Numbered from the stretch's first letter, positions 1-9,850 are shown. The stretch: DNA of 64,000 nt from JBBITI01 sp963735055 (GCA_963735055.1 CAVTJN010000009.1:7431-71430), one strand, 5' to 3'. Translations and numbers: made by a program. The notes: generated by a model not told the origin, from the letters alone.

Positions 1-269
1 TTTGTCCGGGAGGACGGGTAGTCTTCATCGGGATGCCGGTGGAGCCGGTGCCCGTTGACATCGTCGCTGCCCAGGCTAAGGAAGCCCGCATCGAGACCGT
101 CTTCCGCTACGCCCACCAGTACCCGAGGGCACTTGTGCTCCTGGAGTCCGGAAAGATCAACGTCAAATCATTGATCACCGACAGATACCGGTTTACCGAT
201 GCCGTGAAAGCCTTCGAGTATGCGGCCAACCCTCAACCGAATACCATAAAGACCGTTATCGAGATGTGA
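1..269 (+). CDS. Zinc-type alcohol/polyol dehydrogenase, C-terminal fragment
   Basis: The reading frame is open from the window edge (frame starting at base 3) and ends at 269, so only about the last 88 residues are present. It opens with PGGRVVFIGMP, the end of the Rossmann domain of medium-chain dehydrogenases. It then has FRYAHQYPRALVLLESGKI and ITDRYRFTDAVKAFEYA, the usual tail of sorbitol/L-iditol/xylitol dehydrogenases that oxidise polyols with NAD+. The zinc ligands would lie upstream, outside the window. A xylulokinase follows 45 bases downstream on the same strand, so a polyol-to-ketose-to-phosphate route is plausible. The exact substrate cannot be read from this fragment. Confidence 0.75.
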   Translation, partial: CPGGRVVFIGMPVEPVPVDIVAAQAKEARIETVFRYAHQYPRALVLLESGKINVKSLITDRYRFTDAVKAFEYAANPQPNTIKTVIEM

Positions 270-314
270 ACGGGACTTCGGACAATTCTGACATTGCCTG
301 AGTCTGCTGAAGAC

Positions 315-1933
315 ATGAGCAAGAAGCGGCTATCTCTGGGACTGGACCTGAGCACGCAAAGCCTTTCGGCGGTGGTGCTGGACATCGACGCACAGAGAAA
401 GCTCTTCGAGGTTGTCTCTGGACTATGCCACAGACCCGAGGCTGGGTGTTTTCGGAATCGGCAAAGAAGACTACATTCTTCCGCCACGAACTGAGGGCGA
501 TGCCGATCAGCCTCCGGAAATGTATATGGCGGCCCTCGACGCCATTTTCAGCGACCTCGGCAAGTTGGTTGCGCTGGAGGACGTGGCAGTGATCAACACG
601 TCCGGCCAGCAGCACGGCCACGTGTACCTGAACGAGGAGGCGCCGGCCATTTTCGCCCGCCTTCAGAACAACGGCGCACAACAGGAGGACTTGACCACCC
701 TTCTCAGGGGTTGCCTGGCCTACGACCGGGCCCCCATCTGGATGACCTCGAGCACTGCGGCGCAGGCGGATTTCATCAGAAACCAAGTCGGGGGGAAAGC
801 ACGGCTGATCAAAATCTCGGGGTCGGACGCCCAGTTGCGTTTCACCGGCATTGTGGTTAGACGGACGGCCGAGCAATTTCCACGGACATATGCTGGTACC
901 CGGAACAATACAGTTGCTCAGCAGCTTTGTTCCGGCAGTGCTGACGGGGAATGCCCGCGGGCCGGCAGATTTCGGCAATGCCAGCGGCATGTCCCTGATG
1001 AACTACAGGCTGAAACGATGGTCGCAAGCGCTGATCAAAGCAGTATCTGAGGGGCTACCGGGAGGCAAGCGGGCTCTCAGACAGAAGCTGCCAGGCATCG
1101 TCGCGCCCGACACTTTCGTAGGTACGGTCGCCAGATACTTCGTGCAGAAGCACGGCCTCAGCCCCGATTGCCGCATCGTGGCCGGCTCAGGCGACAACCC
1201 CCAGTCCAAAGTGCTGGTCGCGGGCGATCTGCTAAGCCTCGGTTCCAGCTTCGTCAACATGGTCTCAACCGACGGCAAGTCCCGGGACTTGAGCGGCGCG
1301 GCCTGCGCCATGTATGACGGAGTCGGCAGACCCTTCATGTTCGGGTGCCGCACTAACGGGGCGCTGGTTTGGGACCGGGTACGTGCACTTTACGGAATGA
1401 ACAAAGACGACTATGCACCTGCTGAGGGAGCCTTACGAGGGACGTCGCCCGGACGGGAGCTGGTGCTCTGGCAACCGAGAAATGAATCGTTCCCGCGATC
1501 GGGCAGCTTCGGTCTAGTGAGAATCGGGAATGTCACGCCAGGCCTTGCAAGCGACTATCCCGGCATCGTTGAGTCCAGCCTGGCGTCGGTGTATCGGCAC
1601 TCGAAGAACTTTACCACCGCGACCACCTCCCCACTGTACGTGATGGGTGGCGCTACCGCCAGCCCCGAAATCGTGAGGAGGGTGGCTGCGCTCTGGAACA
1701 GGCCGACCGTGGTGACAGGGAAAGCGGGCGCCGCTCTGGGCGCCGCCGTTGCCGGGGTGTCCGCTTTACTGAAGTCCGAGGGCAAGGAGTTCGACGTTGA
1801 ACAGTTCAGTGCGGGCTTGGTAAGGCGGGGCGGCACCGTTAGCCCTGACCCCGGTGATGTGGCGGCGTTTCACCAGCCCGGGGGATACCTTGACAGGTTC
1901 GCGATCGAGGAAGCCAAGCTAACTGAGACATAG
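315..1933 (+). CDS. xylB: Xylulokinase-like FGGY carbohydrate kinase (two frameshifts)
   Basis: This ATP-dependent sugar kinase would phosphorylate a ketose such as D-xylulose for the pentose phosphate route. The N-terminus has the FGGY phosphate loop (GLDLSTQS), then TSGQQHGHVYL, the xylulokinase-type substrate segment. The C-terminus has VMGGATASPEIVRRVAALW and GKAGAALGAAVAG, the second nucleotide-binding lobe. The protein is spread over three frames: shifts occur near 410-420 and near 890-900, and the joined product is about 540 residues, a little above the usual 490-510. The start at 315 opens directly into MSKKRLSLGLDLS. It probably forms an operon with the preceding dehydrogenase. L-ribulokinase or another FGGY specificity cannot be excluded. 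Confidence 0.8.
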
Positions 1934-1971
1934 CCGGTCGGCTGAGTCCCGGCGACGCCTGCCCGGCTTCC

Positions 1972-2739
1972 TCACCGTACCGTGTATCCTCCGTCCACCA
2001 CCAGGTCGTGACCGGTCACATAAGCCGAGGCATCGGAGGCTAGAAACAGCATTGCACCGCGCAGTTCTTCCGGTTCGCCCAACCGCCCCATCGGCGTGAG
2101 AGCTTCCCAATCCGGAAAAAGCGGCGCCATCGATGACAGCGTCATCTCGGTCTTCATATAGCCGGGGCTGATGGCGTTGACGCGAATACCGTAGGCCGCC
2201 CACTCGACGGCCATTGCCTGGGTGAGCATGAGCGCCCCCGCCTTTGAAGCGTTGTAGACGGCCTGTTTCTGAGGCACGTTCACCACCCTGGCAGATATCG
2301 AACCGATGTTGATGATGCTGCCGCTCCTGCGCGGGATCATGAGTCGGGCGGCAGCCTGGGAACACAGGAAGACCCCCTTCATGTTTACGTCCATGATCTG
2401 GTCCCAGTCTGCTTCCGGTACTTCTTCCACCGGTCGCTGCATGCTCACTCCGGCATTGTTGACGCAGATGTCCAGGCGGCCGAATTCATCGGATACCCGC
2501 CGAAAGGCCGTGTCAACGTCGTCTTTCCGGGAGACATCGCCTTCCGAGAGAACACACTGCCCGCCCAGTCTGCGGATCTCGTCAGCCACCGGCTGCAGTG
2601 TCTCGCGGTGGAGACCGAATAGGGCCACATCGCAGCCAGCCTCAGCCAGGGCGATGGCCAGCACCCTGCCGATTCCCCGCCCCGCTCCCGTCACCAAGGC
2701 CTTGCGTCCGGAAACGTCAAAGAGATCGTAGATTCCCAT
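1972..2739 (-). CDS. Short-chain dehydrogenase/reductase (SDR, FabG/gluconate 5-dehydrogenase-like)
   Basis: An intact 255-residue classical SDR that oxidises or reduces a hydroxy/keto substrate with NAD(P). TGAGRGIG (17-24) is the cofactor glycine motif, NNAG is at 94-97, and the catalytic Ser149, Tyr162 and Lys166 sit in the standard S-x12-Y-x3-K spacing. It ends in VVDGGYTVR, the usual SDR tail. The start at 2739 is chosen because GGAGGAAAGAA lies directly ahead; an upstream extension exists but has no ribosome site. It converges on the xylulokinase gene and sits in a sugar-use cluster, so a sugar acid or polyol is a likely substrate. The family does not fix specificity. Confidence 0.85.
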   Translation of the reverse strand: MGIYDLFDVSGRKALVTGAGRGIGRVLAIALAEAGCDVALFGLHRETLQPVADEIRRLGGQCVLSEGDVSRKDDVDTAFRRVSDEFGRLDICVNNAGVSMQRPVEEVPEADWDQIMDVNMKGVFLCSQAAARLMIPRRSGSIINIGSISARVVNVPQKQAVYNASKAGALMLTQAMAVEWAAYGIRVNAISPGYMKTEMTLSSMAPLFPDWEALTPMGRLGEPEELRGAMLFLASDASAYVTGHDLVVDGGYTVR

Positions 2740-2874
2740 TTCTTTCCTCCGTAAACGCGACGACCGCATCCCCGTTTCGGGGACTCTGCCACAAGGGTCG
2801 CCAAACATATCTCTTTCCGGGCACGGTCTCTATGCTCAGTGTAGACTCCGCGAAGAATCCGGAATTATATTGAG

Positions 2875-2920
2875 GGAAATGCGGATTCTTCGTCGGCTCG
2901 CTCCTCAGAATGACATTCTG
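2875..2920. repeat. Dispersed short repeat (GGATTCTTCGTCGGCTCGCT type)
   Basis: The intergenic stretch contains GGATTCTTCGTCGGCTCG followed by CTCCTCAGAATGACATTCTG. I recognise this as the kind of short non-coding repeat scattered through many bacterial genomes between genes. It has only one clear copy in this window, so calling it a repeat relies on general knowledge rather than on comparison here. Confidence 0.3.
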
Positions 2921-3001
2921 GGCAATACTCGTCAAGGAGCAGGAGCAAGGCTATTCAAGGAGGAATTCGTCGTTCTTGGCGCCTTTCAATACGCGGGTCG
3001 G

Positions 3002-3859
3002 CTACTTGAGAGACGTTTCGATTCTTCTGAGGTTCTGAAGCCCCTTAACGGCCAGTTCTTCACCTGTGTCGGCGAACTTCCTCCAGATGGCGCAGAGTCG
3101 GTTCAATTCCTCAAATCCGGGATCGAATGATTCGATGACCAGCGGACCATCGTAGCCGACCTGTTTCAAGGCGGTGAAGAATTCTTTCCACGGCACCTGG
3201 CCGGTGCCGGGTATGCCCCGGTTGTTCTCGCACACATGGACATAGCCGAGGTACTCTTTTCCGCAGATCTGGACCGCTTCGTGAAAACTGAGCTCCTCGC
3301 GGATCATGTGAAATGAGTCGAGGTGCACTTTAATGTTGCCGGTGCCTACTTCCTTGCAGTATCTCACCGCATCTTCCGCGATGTTGAGGAAGTGGCTTTC
3401 GAAGCGGTCGACCGGCTCCACGGCCAGGACAAGGTCGCTCTTGCCTTCTGCGTAGCGGGTCACCTCTTTCATCCCTGCGACCGACCAGCCCCACTCCTCC
3501 ACCGTCCGCGGTTTGCCGGACAGATAGCCCCATGAAGCGTAGATAACACCCCCCAGGATCTTCGACCCGATCTCGTTGTTGATGTCGACCAGCAATTTCA
3601 GAGTGTCTACGCCATGTCGCCTGACCGCCGGTTTGGGGGATATCAGGTTGGCGTCGGCCGGCATACCGATGGAGGTGACGACCTCGATGCCGACTTCTTT
3701 GACCTTGTTCTTGACGGCCTGCGTCGGAAACCGGTCCGGGTGGCTGATATTGATATCCATCACTGCAAAACCGAGCGCCTTCGCCTTGTCGATAAGAGTC
3801 AAGTCCTTCTTCGTGAATTCCTCGGTCCAGATAAGCGAATCGACGCCGAACTTGAACAT
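3002..3859 (-). CDS. Sugar phosphate isomerase/epimerase (TIM-barrel, D-tagatose/D-psicose 3-epimerase-like)
   Basis: A 285-residue xylose-isomerase-like TIM barrel of the AP-endonuclease-2/epimerase family, which interconverts ketoses at C3 or isomerises keto sugars. It starts MFKFGVDSLIWTEEF. Metal-ligand regions typical of the family are visible: AVEPVDRFESHFLN (Glu), HLDSFHM (Asp-x-x-His), YVHVCENNRGIPGTG and VIESF. The start at 3859 has GGAGGAGGG a few bases upstream. As written it is in frame with the tail of the upstream isomerase, but that is because the upstream gene lost its stop through a frameshift; it is not a real fusion. It is probably cotranscribed with the isomerase, forming a two-step ketose interconversion. 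Confidence 0.8.
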   Translation of the reverse strand: MFKFGVDSLIWTEEFTKKDLTLIDKAKALGFAVMDINISHPDRFPTQAVKNKVKEVGIEVVTSIGMPADANLISPKPAVRRHGVDTLKLLVDINNEIGSKILGGVIYASWGYLSGKPRTVEEWGWSVAGMKEVTRYAEGKSDLVLAVEPVDRFESHFLNIAEDAVRYCKEVGTGNIKVHLDSFHMIREELSFHEAVQICGKEYLGYVHVCENNRGIPGTGQVPWKEFFTALKQVGYDGPLVIESFDPGFEELNRLCAIWRKFADTGEELAVKGLQNLRRIETSLK

Positions 3860-3884
3860 CTTCCCTCCTCCACTGTCGGGCGTA

Positions 3885-5280
3885 CTAGACCTCGACAGTC
3901 TCGATTCCCAGGTGGTCGCAAGCATCACAATGGCGCGGGAATAGTCACCGTGAATCAGGCTGGCATGGTGAACGAACCCCTCCTCGACCAGCGTAGAATA
4001 CAGCATATCGAGGTCCGGCACCCTTACCCAGGACCAGGAACCACGCAGTGTCTGGTTGGACTTGACCGCCTCCCCATTGGTGACCAGCATCTTGAATTCA
4101 CCGTCATGTTCCTGGAGCCGGCACAGCGTCACGACGCCGGGCTTCAGCTGGAACTCACCCGTCCCCCGGGAACGTTCCAGGCCGAGAGACTCGCCGAGAA
4201 TGCTGTGGTAACTGACTTTCACACCGCCGCCGCCACACAGCGAGGGCGGCGCATTTCCGCAGTGCCAGGCCAGGAACGTGTTCGGCTCTTCCTGGTGTTG
4301 TATCGTCCAGTCTATGAAATGCGGGACGGTCTTGCCGAGCGAAGCCAGGTACTGCACCAGCATGGTGAGGGCCCCGTAAATATCTACCTCGCACGAGGTC
4401 ATGATGCCCTGGTCGGTCAGACGCCCCATCGCATAGCAGGGGGACATTCCGTAGACCGACTGCATCGCCGTCCAGCACTGAACGCCCATGGCGGACAGGC
4501 GCTTTTCCCTGGCGAATGCGGTGAGCGCGTATTCCAGCCCGGCAATCTTCCCGATGGTGGTTGTATCGATCGCCGAAAGATCGGCCTGAGCTTTCATCTT
4601 GCGCACGATCTTCCTGATCTCCGGCAAGGCCTCAGGTGAACCGGCCCGGCTCATGATATCCGCCAGGTCTATCGGCACCACTCTCTGCCCGAAATTCTCT
4701 CGTCAGCGCGTCCTCGCTGAAAATACAGGTCTCGAAACGCTCCGGGCGGGGACCGACCAGCCCGATCCGCGCCCCGGTAAATCCGCGGGCGACGGCACAC
4801 ACCCGGACAAAGTTGCCGACCTCATCCAGGAAATCCCGTTGCTCAGGAAAGACTACGCCCGGCAAACATGAACGGGATATGCCGGCGGTGCAGGCCGGAA
4901 GATATGGAGAGAGTGCCGCAAAACGAGTCCGACCGGCGGTTACCATCGGCCGTGAACGGGCCTTCCTTCGTGCCGAACAGAAGAATAGGGAGATCGCTGA
5001 AGGCAGACGCAACCGAAAGCGCCGACACCTCGTCGCCAAAGGTCATGGTCCCGATCATCAGGCCGTCAATGTCATTTTCCCGGAACAGCGCAATGGCATT
5101 CTCGGCCTCAAGGTCGTCACGCACACATCCACCCCGGGTGAGCTGTGCATCCGGGACAACGATCTCCAGCATCTTGTTCTGCGAAAACGCTTTCAGGCAC
5201 TGCTCCCGCATTGTCTCCGCCCAGTTCTGATCAAATGGTTCGCGATGGGCTGGCACAAAGCCGATCCTCAGTCTTTCCAT
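3885..5280 (-). CDS. L-fucose/L-arabinose isomerase-like protein (three frameshifts)
   Basis: The gene starts at 5280 (GGAAGGAGAGCGACTGG ahead) as MERLRIGFVPAHREPFDQ. It continues in a second frame near 4870 (FPEQRDFLDEVGNF, then ARGFTGARIGLVGPRPERF) and in a third near 4690 (DLADIMSRAGSPEALPEI). Joined, it is about 460 residues, the usual length for the L-fucose isomerase-like superfamily that converts an aldose to a ketose with a divalent metal. CEVDIYGALTMLVQYLA and FLAWHCGNAP belong to the central and C-terminal domains. A last shift near 3905 hides the true end, LGIETVEV followed by a stop at 3885-3887. Alone it reads as fused to the epimerase. The substrate is not determinable; arabinose fits the GH51 enzyme next door. 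Confidence 0.7.
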
Positions 5281-5488
5281 CCAGTCGCTCTCCTTCCGGC
5301 CGATTGACGTTCTATGTCGGAATCGTACGCACGCAGCGTCCGGCGCCACAAATATACAGCAGCCGCGACAGTGCATTCAAATGGCATTCAGAGCCACGGG
5401 CTTTACCCGGGGGCAGCGGCCGTGCTATTCTTTCGCTACTCCTTCGCACCGGCATGCAGCAGTCGGCCGCCAACCAGGGAGGTGAGTG

Positions 5489-6968
5489 ATGAACCGCATC
5501 GTCATAGACCCCGATCGAAGTGCTGGCGAGATCGACCGCAATATTTTCGGTGGCTTTGCCGAGCACTTGGGACGATGCATATACGGAGGTATCTTCGAGC
5601 CGGGCTCATCCCTTTCGGACGGCCAGGGTTACCGCACTGACGTTCTGACGGTACTGAAACGGCTTAGGATGCCGGTGATCCGCTATCCCGGCGGCAACTT
5701 CGTTTCCGGGTACCGTTGGCGGGACGGGGTTGGACCGATCGCCGAACGGCAGGCCCGCACCGACTTGGCATGGCATGATATCGAGACGAACCGTTTCGGC
5801 ACCAATGAGTTCATCACCTTCTGCCGGAGGCTCAACTCGGAACCTTACCTGGTAGCGAATTGCGGCGACGGTGACATGCGTGAAGCCCGAGATTGGGTGG
5901 AGTACTGTAACGGCACAGGGGACTCCGCTCTGGTGAGACTGCGGCGTGAGCACGGCTTTCCGGAACCGCACCGCGTCAAGTACTGGGGCATAGGGAACGA
6001 GGTGGACGGTCACTGGCAGATCGGCTACAAGACTCCTCAAGAGTATGCACGCGCCTTCACTGAATTCGGCAAGGTCATGAAGTGGGTTGACCCGGACATC
6101 AAACTGGTTGCCTCGGCCGTGTCCTATTGGGAGGGTGACTTCGTCGAACGTACGCAACTGTTGCTCGAACAGGCCCCGGACCTGATCGACTACCTTTCCC
6201 TGCACTGGTACGTCGGCAATCCAGACAATGATTTTGCCAAATACATGGCTGTGTCAGAACTGCTGGAAGAACGGCTGGCCTCCTACGAAGGGCTGGTGCG
6301 GGCGCTCAGGCTGCAGAAACGGATCACCCGACCCATTGCTCTCGCCGTCGACGAGTGGAATGTCTGGTATCGTACCCATCCCCGCTTTGGAGGCCTCCCC
6401 AGGGAAACCAGGCTGGAAGAAATCTACAATCTGGAAGACGCCCTCGTCACCGCCCTGCAGCTCAATGCTTTCATCCGCCATTCCTCGTCCGTCAAAATGG
6501 CTAACATTGCCCAGATAGTGAATGTCATCGCCCCTGTCTTCACCCGGCCGGATGGCCTCGTCCTGCAGACCATCTTCTTTCCATTTGAGGTGTACGCCAA
6601 CACCTGCGGAAACCGGGCGCTGGACGTCTGGTGGGAGGGGGACACCTTCTCCGGCGGCGTCTATTCCGGTGTCCGCACTCTGGATGTCTCAGCCACCGTG
6701 GACGAGGCTAAGAAAGAGCTGGCGGTGTTCGTGGTCAACCGCAGTCCCTCTCAAGAAATACAGACGGCGCTGCAACTGACGAGGGGGGAATTCAAAGGGA
6801 AGGTCATTGTTCGGACTGTCAACGGACCGGACATAAAGTCAGAGAACACCTTTGCGGCGCCGCACAATGTGAGCACCAGAGAAACCACCGCGAGCGCCCG
6901 GGGCCGCACGTTGAGCTACGTTGTTCGAGCCACATTCGGTGACTGCTCTATTGTGCGAGATATCGTAG
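5489..6968 (+). CDS. Alpha-L-arabinofuranosidase, glycoside hydrolase family 51
   Basis: It releases L-arabinofuranose from arabinan or arabinoxylan fragments by a retaining mechanism. The N-terminal barrel carries IRYPGGNFVSGYRWRDGVGP. The acid/base Glu171 lies in GIGNEVDGHW and the nucleophile Glu289 in AVDEWNVWY; SLHWYVGN lies between them. There is no signal peptide, so the enzyme is cytoplasmic and acts on imported oligomers. The start at 5489 has GGAGGT five bases upstream. The frame as written runs on to 7123, but the last segment is out of frame. In the other frame PHSVTALLCEIS and a stop at 6966-6968 give the normal GH51 ending, so one shift near 6920 is inferred. The gene diverges from the isomerase/epimerase pair. 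Confidence 0.85.
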
Positions 6969-7211
6969 CTTGCATCGCGGGGGGGCCAGAATCCCCGGTC
7001 TGGCCTTCGTCAGGCTCCGCTGGCACCGGCAGGGAAAAGGGCAGCGTACAATGTATTCGGTCAATCGTTGTCGGACCCTCATGGAGAGACGGCGCCCCTC
7101 TGGCCGCCACAATAAACGCATGAAGCCCTCATGTTGTTCCGCCGACAGGGGTGATTTCAGGACTGCCGCTGTCTTTGTCTTTCGGGAGCACGTCTGGGGA
7201 GACCGTTCGAG

Positions 7212-7655
7212 ATGCTAGAGGTGTTCTTCTTTGTCCTCGGACTGGTGAACAGCGTATCCTTGATCTTCATCTTCCTGATCCGGAAGCGGAGACTGGCTTT
7301 CCTTCAGCGAATTGGGTGGGCGTACCTGCTGTTGGCGATTCCAGCGGCTTACGGAATCTTCCTGGTCTCATATGAACAGAAGACAGTTCGATATGGAATA
7401 TTTCTGGCGATCTTCCTGGCCTTCTTACTGCTTGAATGGCTGTTTGACCATGTTCTCAAAGTCAATTTTCGTGAGAACTGGAAGAGTAACTGGAAATTAA
7501 TGGTGCCATACCTGGCCCTGTACTACGCGATGAACTATGGATTTGTGGTGATGCCGTGGAAGACATCCGTACTGTGGGGTGTCATTATGCTCGGCCTCTT
7601 TGTCATCCAGATAGTCGCCAACCTGGCAAGTCATCCCAAGAGCGTAGGTCGCTGA
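7212..7655 (+). CDS. Uncharacterised four-helix membrane protein
   Basis: A 147-residue protein with about four hydrophobic segments: 2-22 (VFFFVLGLVNSVSLIFIFLI), 31-52, 60-79, and a pair near 95-135. Short charged loops carry Arg and Lys. I do not recognise a family and no catalytic motif is visible. It stands alone between the arabinofuranosidase and the serine acetyltransferase, with no overlap to either. The start at 7212 places the first hydrophobic helix directly at the N-terminus, as expected for an inner-membrane protein. Confidence 0.6.
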   Translation: MLEVFFFVLGLVNSVSLIFIFLIRKRRLAFLQRIGWAYLLLAIPAAYGIFLVSYEQKTVRYGIFLAIFLAFLLLEWLFDHVLKVNFRENWKSNWKLMVPYLALYYAMNYGFVVMPWKTSVLWGVIMLGLFVIQIVANLASHPKSVGR

Positions 7656-7807
7656 TTCCTCAGTTCGCGACGAAGTGTTGAGTGGCCAGGTCCGCTAGAT
7701 CGCCCCGGACCCAACCGCGGTAAGATCGAAAAGCGCTGCCTTGCACACTTCATGGGATCGAATCCTGCTAGAATAATGGGAGACTGATAGTGCGAGGGGC
7801 ACGATGT

Positions 7808-8767
7808 ATGGAAGAAAATGAGCAAGAATCGAACTGCAAGGCCGACATCCAGGCGTGGCGTAATCACCGGGAAGAAATTCCCGCAATCGTTTCGAGCCTC
7901 GTCGCAAGCTGCAAGCGTGACGACTGCTTTGACAACATCGGGCCGGAGCCGATCCCGTCTAAGGACGAAATAGTCGGGATCTTGCGGCAGCTTCAGAGCG
8001 TTCTCTTTCCGGGGTACTTCACCACGGCCCGTCTTGATCCGACCAACTTGCCGTACTACCTGGGACAGGAAACCACCTCCATTTTCGACGCTCTGTCTCA
8101 TCAAATCGCGCTGTGCATGAGGCACGAATGTACCAGGCACAATCTGCCTTGTAAGCATTGCGACGAGCGGGGCAGCGAAGAGGCGATAAGGTTCATCAAG
8201 GAACTGCCGGCCCTTCGGACGCTTCTGGGAAAGGACGTCCGCGCCGCTCTCGAGGGTGATCCAGCGGCCAAGAGCTATGACGAAATAGTATTTTGCTATC
8301 CTGGTCTTCTCGCGGTGACGGTCTATCGAATGGCCCACCAACTCCATCGACAGGGGGTTCCGTTGATGCCTCGAATTATGTGCGAACATGCGCACGGGCT
8401 TACCGGTATCGATATCCATCCCGGAGCCCGCATTGGGGAGAGTTTCTTCATCGATCACGGCGTTGGCGTGGTCATCGGAGAGACCACCGAGATCGGCAAT
8501 CGGGTTAGAATATACCAGGGCGTTACTCTCGGGGCACTGTCACTATCAAGGGAAGAGGTGGAGCGACTTCGTGGCCAAAAACGCCACCCCACGATCGAGG
8601 ATGACGTAATAATATACTCCGGGGCCACCATTCTCGGTGGGGAGACCGTCATCGGCGCCAACTCCGTCATCGGCGGTAATGTCTGGCTGACAGAGTCAGT
8701 GCCTCAGGGAACCAGAGTCTTCATCAAGAAGCCGGAACTCATACTTAAGAACGGCTCTGGTAGCTGA
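7808..8767 (+). CDS. cysE: Serine O-acetyltransferase (CysE/EpsC-type)
   Basis: It transfers acetyl from acetyl-CoA to L-serine to give O-acetylserine, the precursor of cysteine. The 319-residue protein has an alpha-helical N-terminal half (PYYLGQETTSIFDALSHQIA) and a left-handed beta-helix C-terminal half of hexapeptide repeats. IDIHPGARIGESFFIDHG, VGVVIGETTEIG and IYQGVTLGALS are diagnostic of serine acetyltransferases. The insert SREEVERLRGQKRHPTIED is typical of the longer EpsC-like subgroup. The start at 7808 has GAGGGG nine bases ahead; a GTG at 7790 in frame is an alternative. No cysteine synthase lies nearby, so it is probably a stand-alone gene. Confidence 0.87.
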   Translation: MEENEQESNCKADIQAWRNHREEIPAIVSSLVASCKRDDCFDNIGPEPIPSKDEIVGILRQLQSVLFPGYFTTARLDPTNLPYYLGQETTSIFDALSHQIALCMRHECTRHNLPCKHCDERGSEEAIRFIKELPALRTLLGKDVRAALEGDPAAKSYDEIVFCYPGLLAVTVYRMAHQLHRQGVPLMPRIMCEHAHGLTGIDIHPGARIGESFFIDHGVGVVIGETTEIGNRVRIYQGVTLGALSLSREEVERLRGQKRHPTIEDDVIIYSGATILGGETVIGANSVIGGNVWLTESVPQGTRVFIKKPELILKNGSGS

Positions 8768-8801
8768 CACCTCGGAGCCAAGAGCGAAATGCCGGTGTCA
8801 G
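8764..8801 (+). terminator. Stem-loop after serine acetyltransferase
   Basis: CTGACACC at 8764-8771 pairs with GGTGTCAG at 8794-8801 across a 22-base loop, starting at the end of the acetyltransferase gene. No T-run follows, so it may be a weak terminator or an mRNA-stabilising hairpin ahead of the next gene. Confidence 0.3.
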
Positions 8802-8836
8802 TCAACGTCGCAGGTACCGAGCTGCAGTAGGAGTCT

Positions 8837-9721
8837 ATGAGCAAACTGAGGACACTAATCTTCTTTGGAGCACACCCGGATGATGAGAGTTTCGGCGTTG
8901 GCGCTACCCTGGCACAATATGCCGCTTCCGGTGTCAAAGTCTATTGCGTCTGTTCAACGGGCGGGGAGGCAGGGACCGTCAGCCCTGTACATATGAGAGG
9001 ATACGGCAGTATTGCCGAACTGCGCGCGGCCGAACTCAGTTGTGCAGTGAAAGAACTGGGCGCGGCGGGCTTGATCTACCTTGGATACCGTGATTCCGGA
9101 ATGCGCGGATCTGAAGAGAATAAGCACCCGAATTGCCTGGCTGCGGCTCCCCCTGAGGAGGTGGTCGGTCGAATAGTGAAGATCATCCGGGAGGTCAAGC
9201 CGGACGTCGTAATAACCCACGACCCGAGTACGGACTATGGTCACCCCGACCACATTGCCACCCACAAGGCAACTGTACAGGCATTCCAGGCCGCGGGCGA
9301 TCCACTGCAATACCCGGCCAACGGTCCCGTATTCCAACCCGGCAAGCTGTACTTTGGAGTACGTCCTCACGGGACCATGAGAATAATGGTGAAACTGATG
9401 CCACTTTACGGTCAAAACCCCCGCCGTTTCGGACGCAACAAGGATATCGACCTGACCAGGATGGTGGGAGTGGATTATCCCGTCAATGCCGTCATTCGCC
9501 TCTCGAAACAGGCGGTCGAAACCCGGCAGAGGGCCGCCGCCTGTCACGCCAGCCAGGGTGGCGGCCGGTTTCGGGCAGGTCCGTTCAGGATTCTCCGGAT
9601 TGTTGAAAAGCTCCGGGGCCCACGCGACTTCTTCACGCGGGTCTACCCCCTCCCGGCTCCCCGCCGCCCCGAAAAGGACCTGTTTGACGGAGTGCGGCCG
9701 GCAACGGCGGATCACTCCTGA
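8837..9721 (+). CDS. PIG-L family LmbE-like N-acetylglucosamine deacetylase
   Basis: A zinc-dependent deacetylase of the PIG-L/LmbE/MshB/BshB superfamily, acting on N-acetylglucosaminyl conjugates. AHPDDE (12-17) supplies zinc and catalytic residues, and HPDH in DYGHPDHIATH supplies the other metal ligand. The protein is 294 residues, normal for the family, and has no signal peptide. Known roles include bacillithiol or mycothiol synthesis and glycolipid or antibiotic tailoring; no partner gene here decides between them. The last eleven residues are encoded within the first copy of a 25-bp direct repeat. Confidence 0.8.
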   Translation: MSKLRTLIFFGAHPDDESFGVGATLAQYAASGVKVYCVCSTGGEAGTVSPVHMRGYGSIAELRAAELSCAVKELGAAGLIYLGYRDSGMRGSEENKHPNCLAAAPPEEVVGRIVKIIREVKPDVVITHDPSTDYGHPDHIATHKATVQAFQAAGDPLQYPANGPVFQPGKLYFGVRPHGTMRIMVKLMPLYGQNPRRFGRNKDIDLTRMVGVDYPVNAVIRLSKQAVETRQRAAACHASQGGGRFRAGPFRILRIVEKLRGPRDFFTRVYPLPAPRRPEKDLFDGVRPATADHS

Positions 9722-9747
9722 AGGAGTGCGGCCGGCAACGGCGGATC
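9689..9747 (+). repeat. Two tandem 25-bp copies with 34-bp period
   Basis: GGAGTGCGGCCGGCAACGGC followed by GGATC occurs at 9689-9713 and again, identical, at 9723-9747. The first copy codes for the end of the deacetylase and the second lies just beyond its stop codon. This looks like a recent slippage or short tandem duplication. Confidence 0.75.
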
Positions 9748-9850
9748 TCTCGTGAAGGGCGTTCGCCCGCTGGGTCAGGTGCACTGCTAGGCCATCCCTT
9801 GATACACGGGACTATTCGGCCAGCAATCTCGCCGCAAGACGAGGTGAAAT

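Noticed and set aside
3614..4639. Plus-strand 341-codon open frame opposite the isomerase/epimerase
   Set aside because: Antisense shadow of conserved enzymes; composition rich in Arg, His and Gly with no family resemblance.
3002..4681. Bifunctional isomerase-epimerase fusion protein
   Set aside because: The join depends on a frameshift that hides the isomerase stop; the epimerase has its own ribosome site and start.
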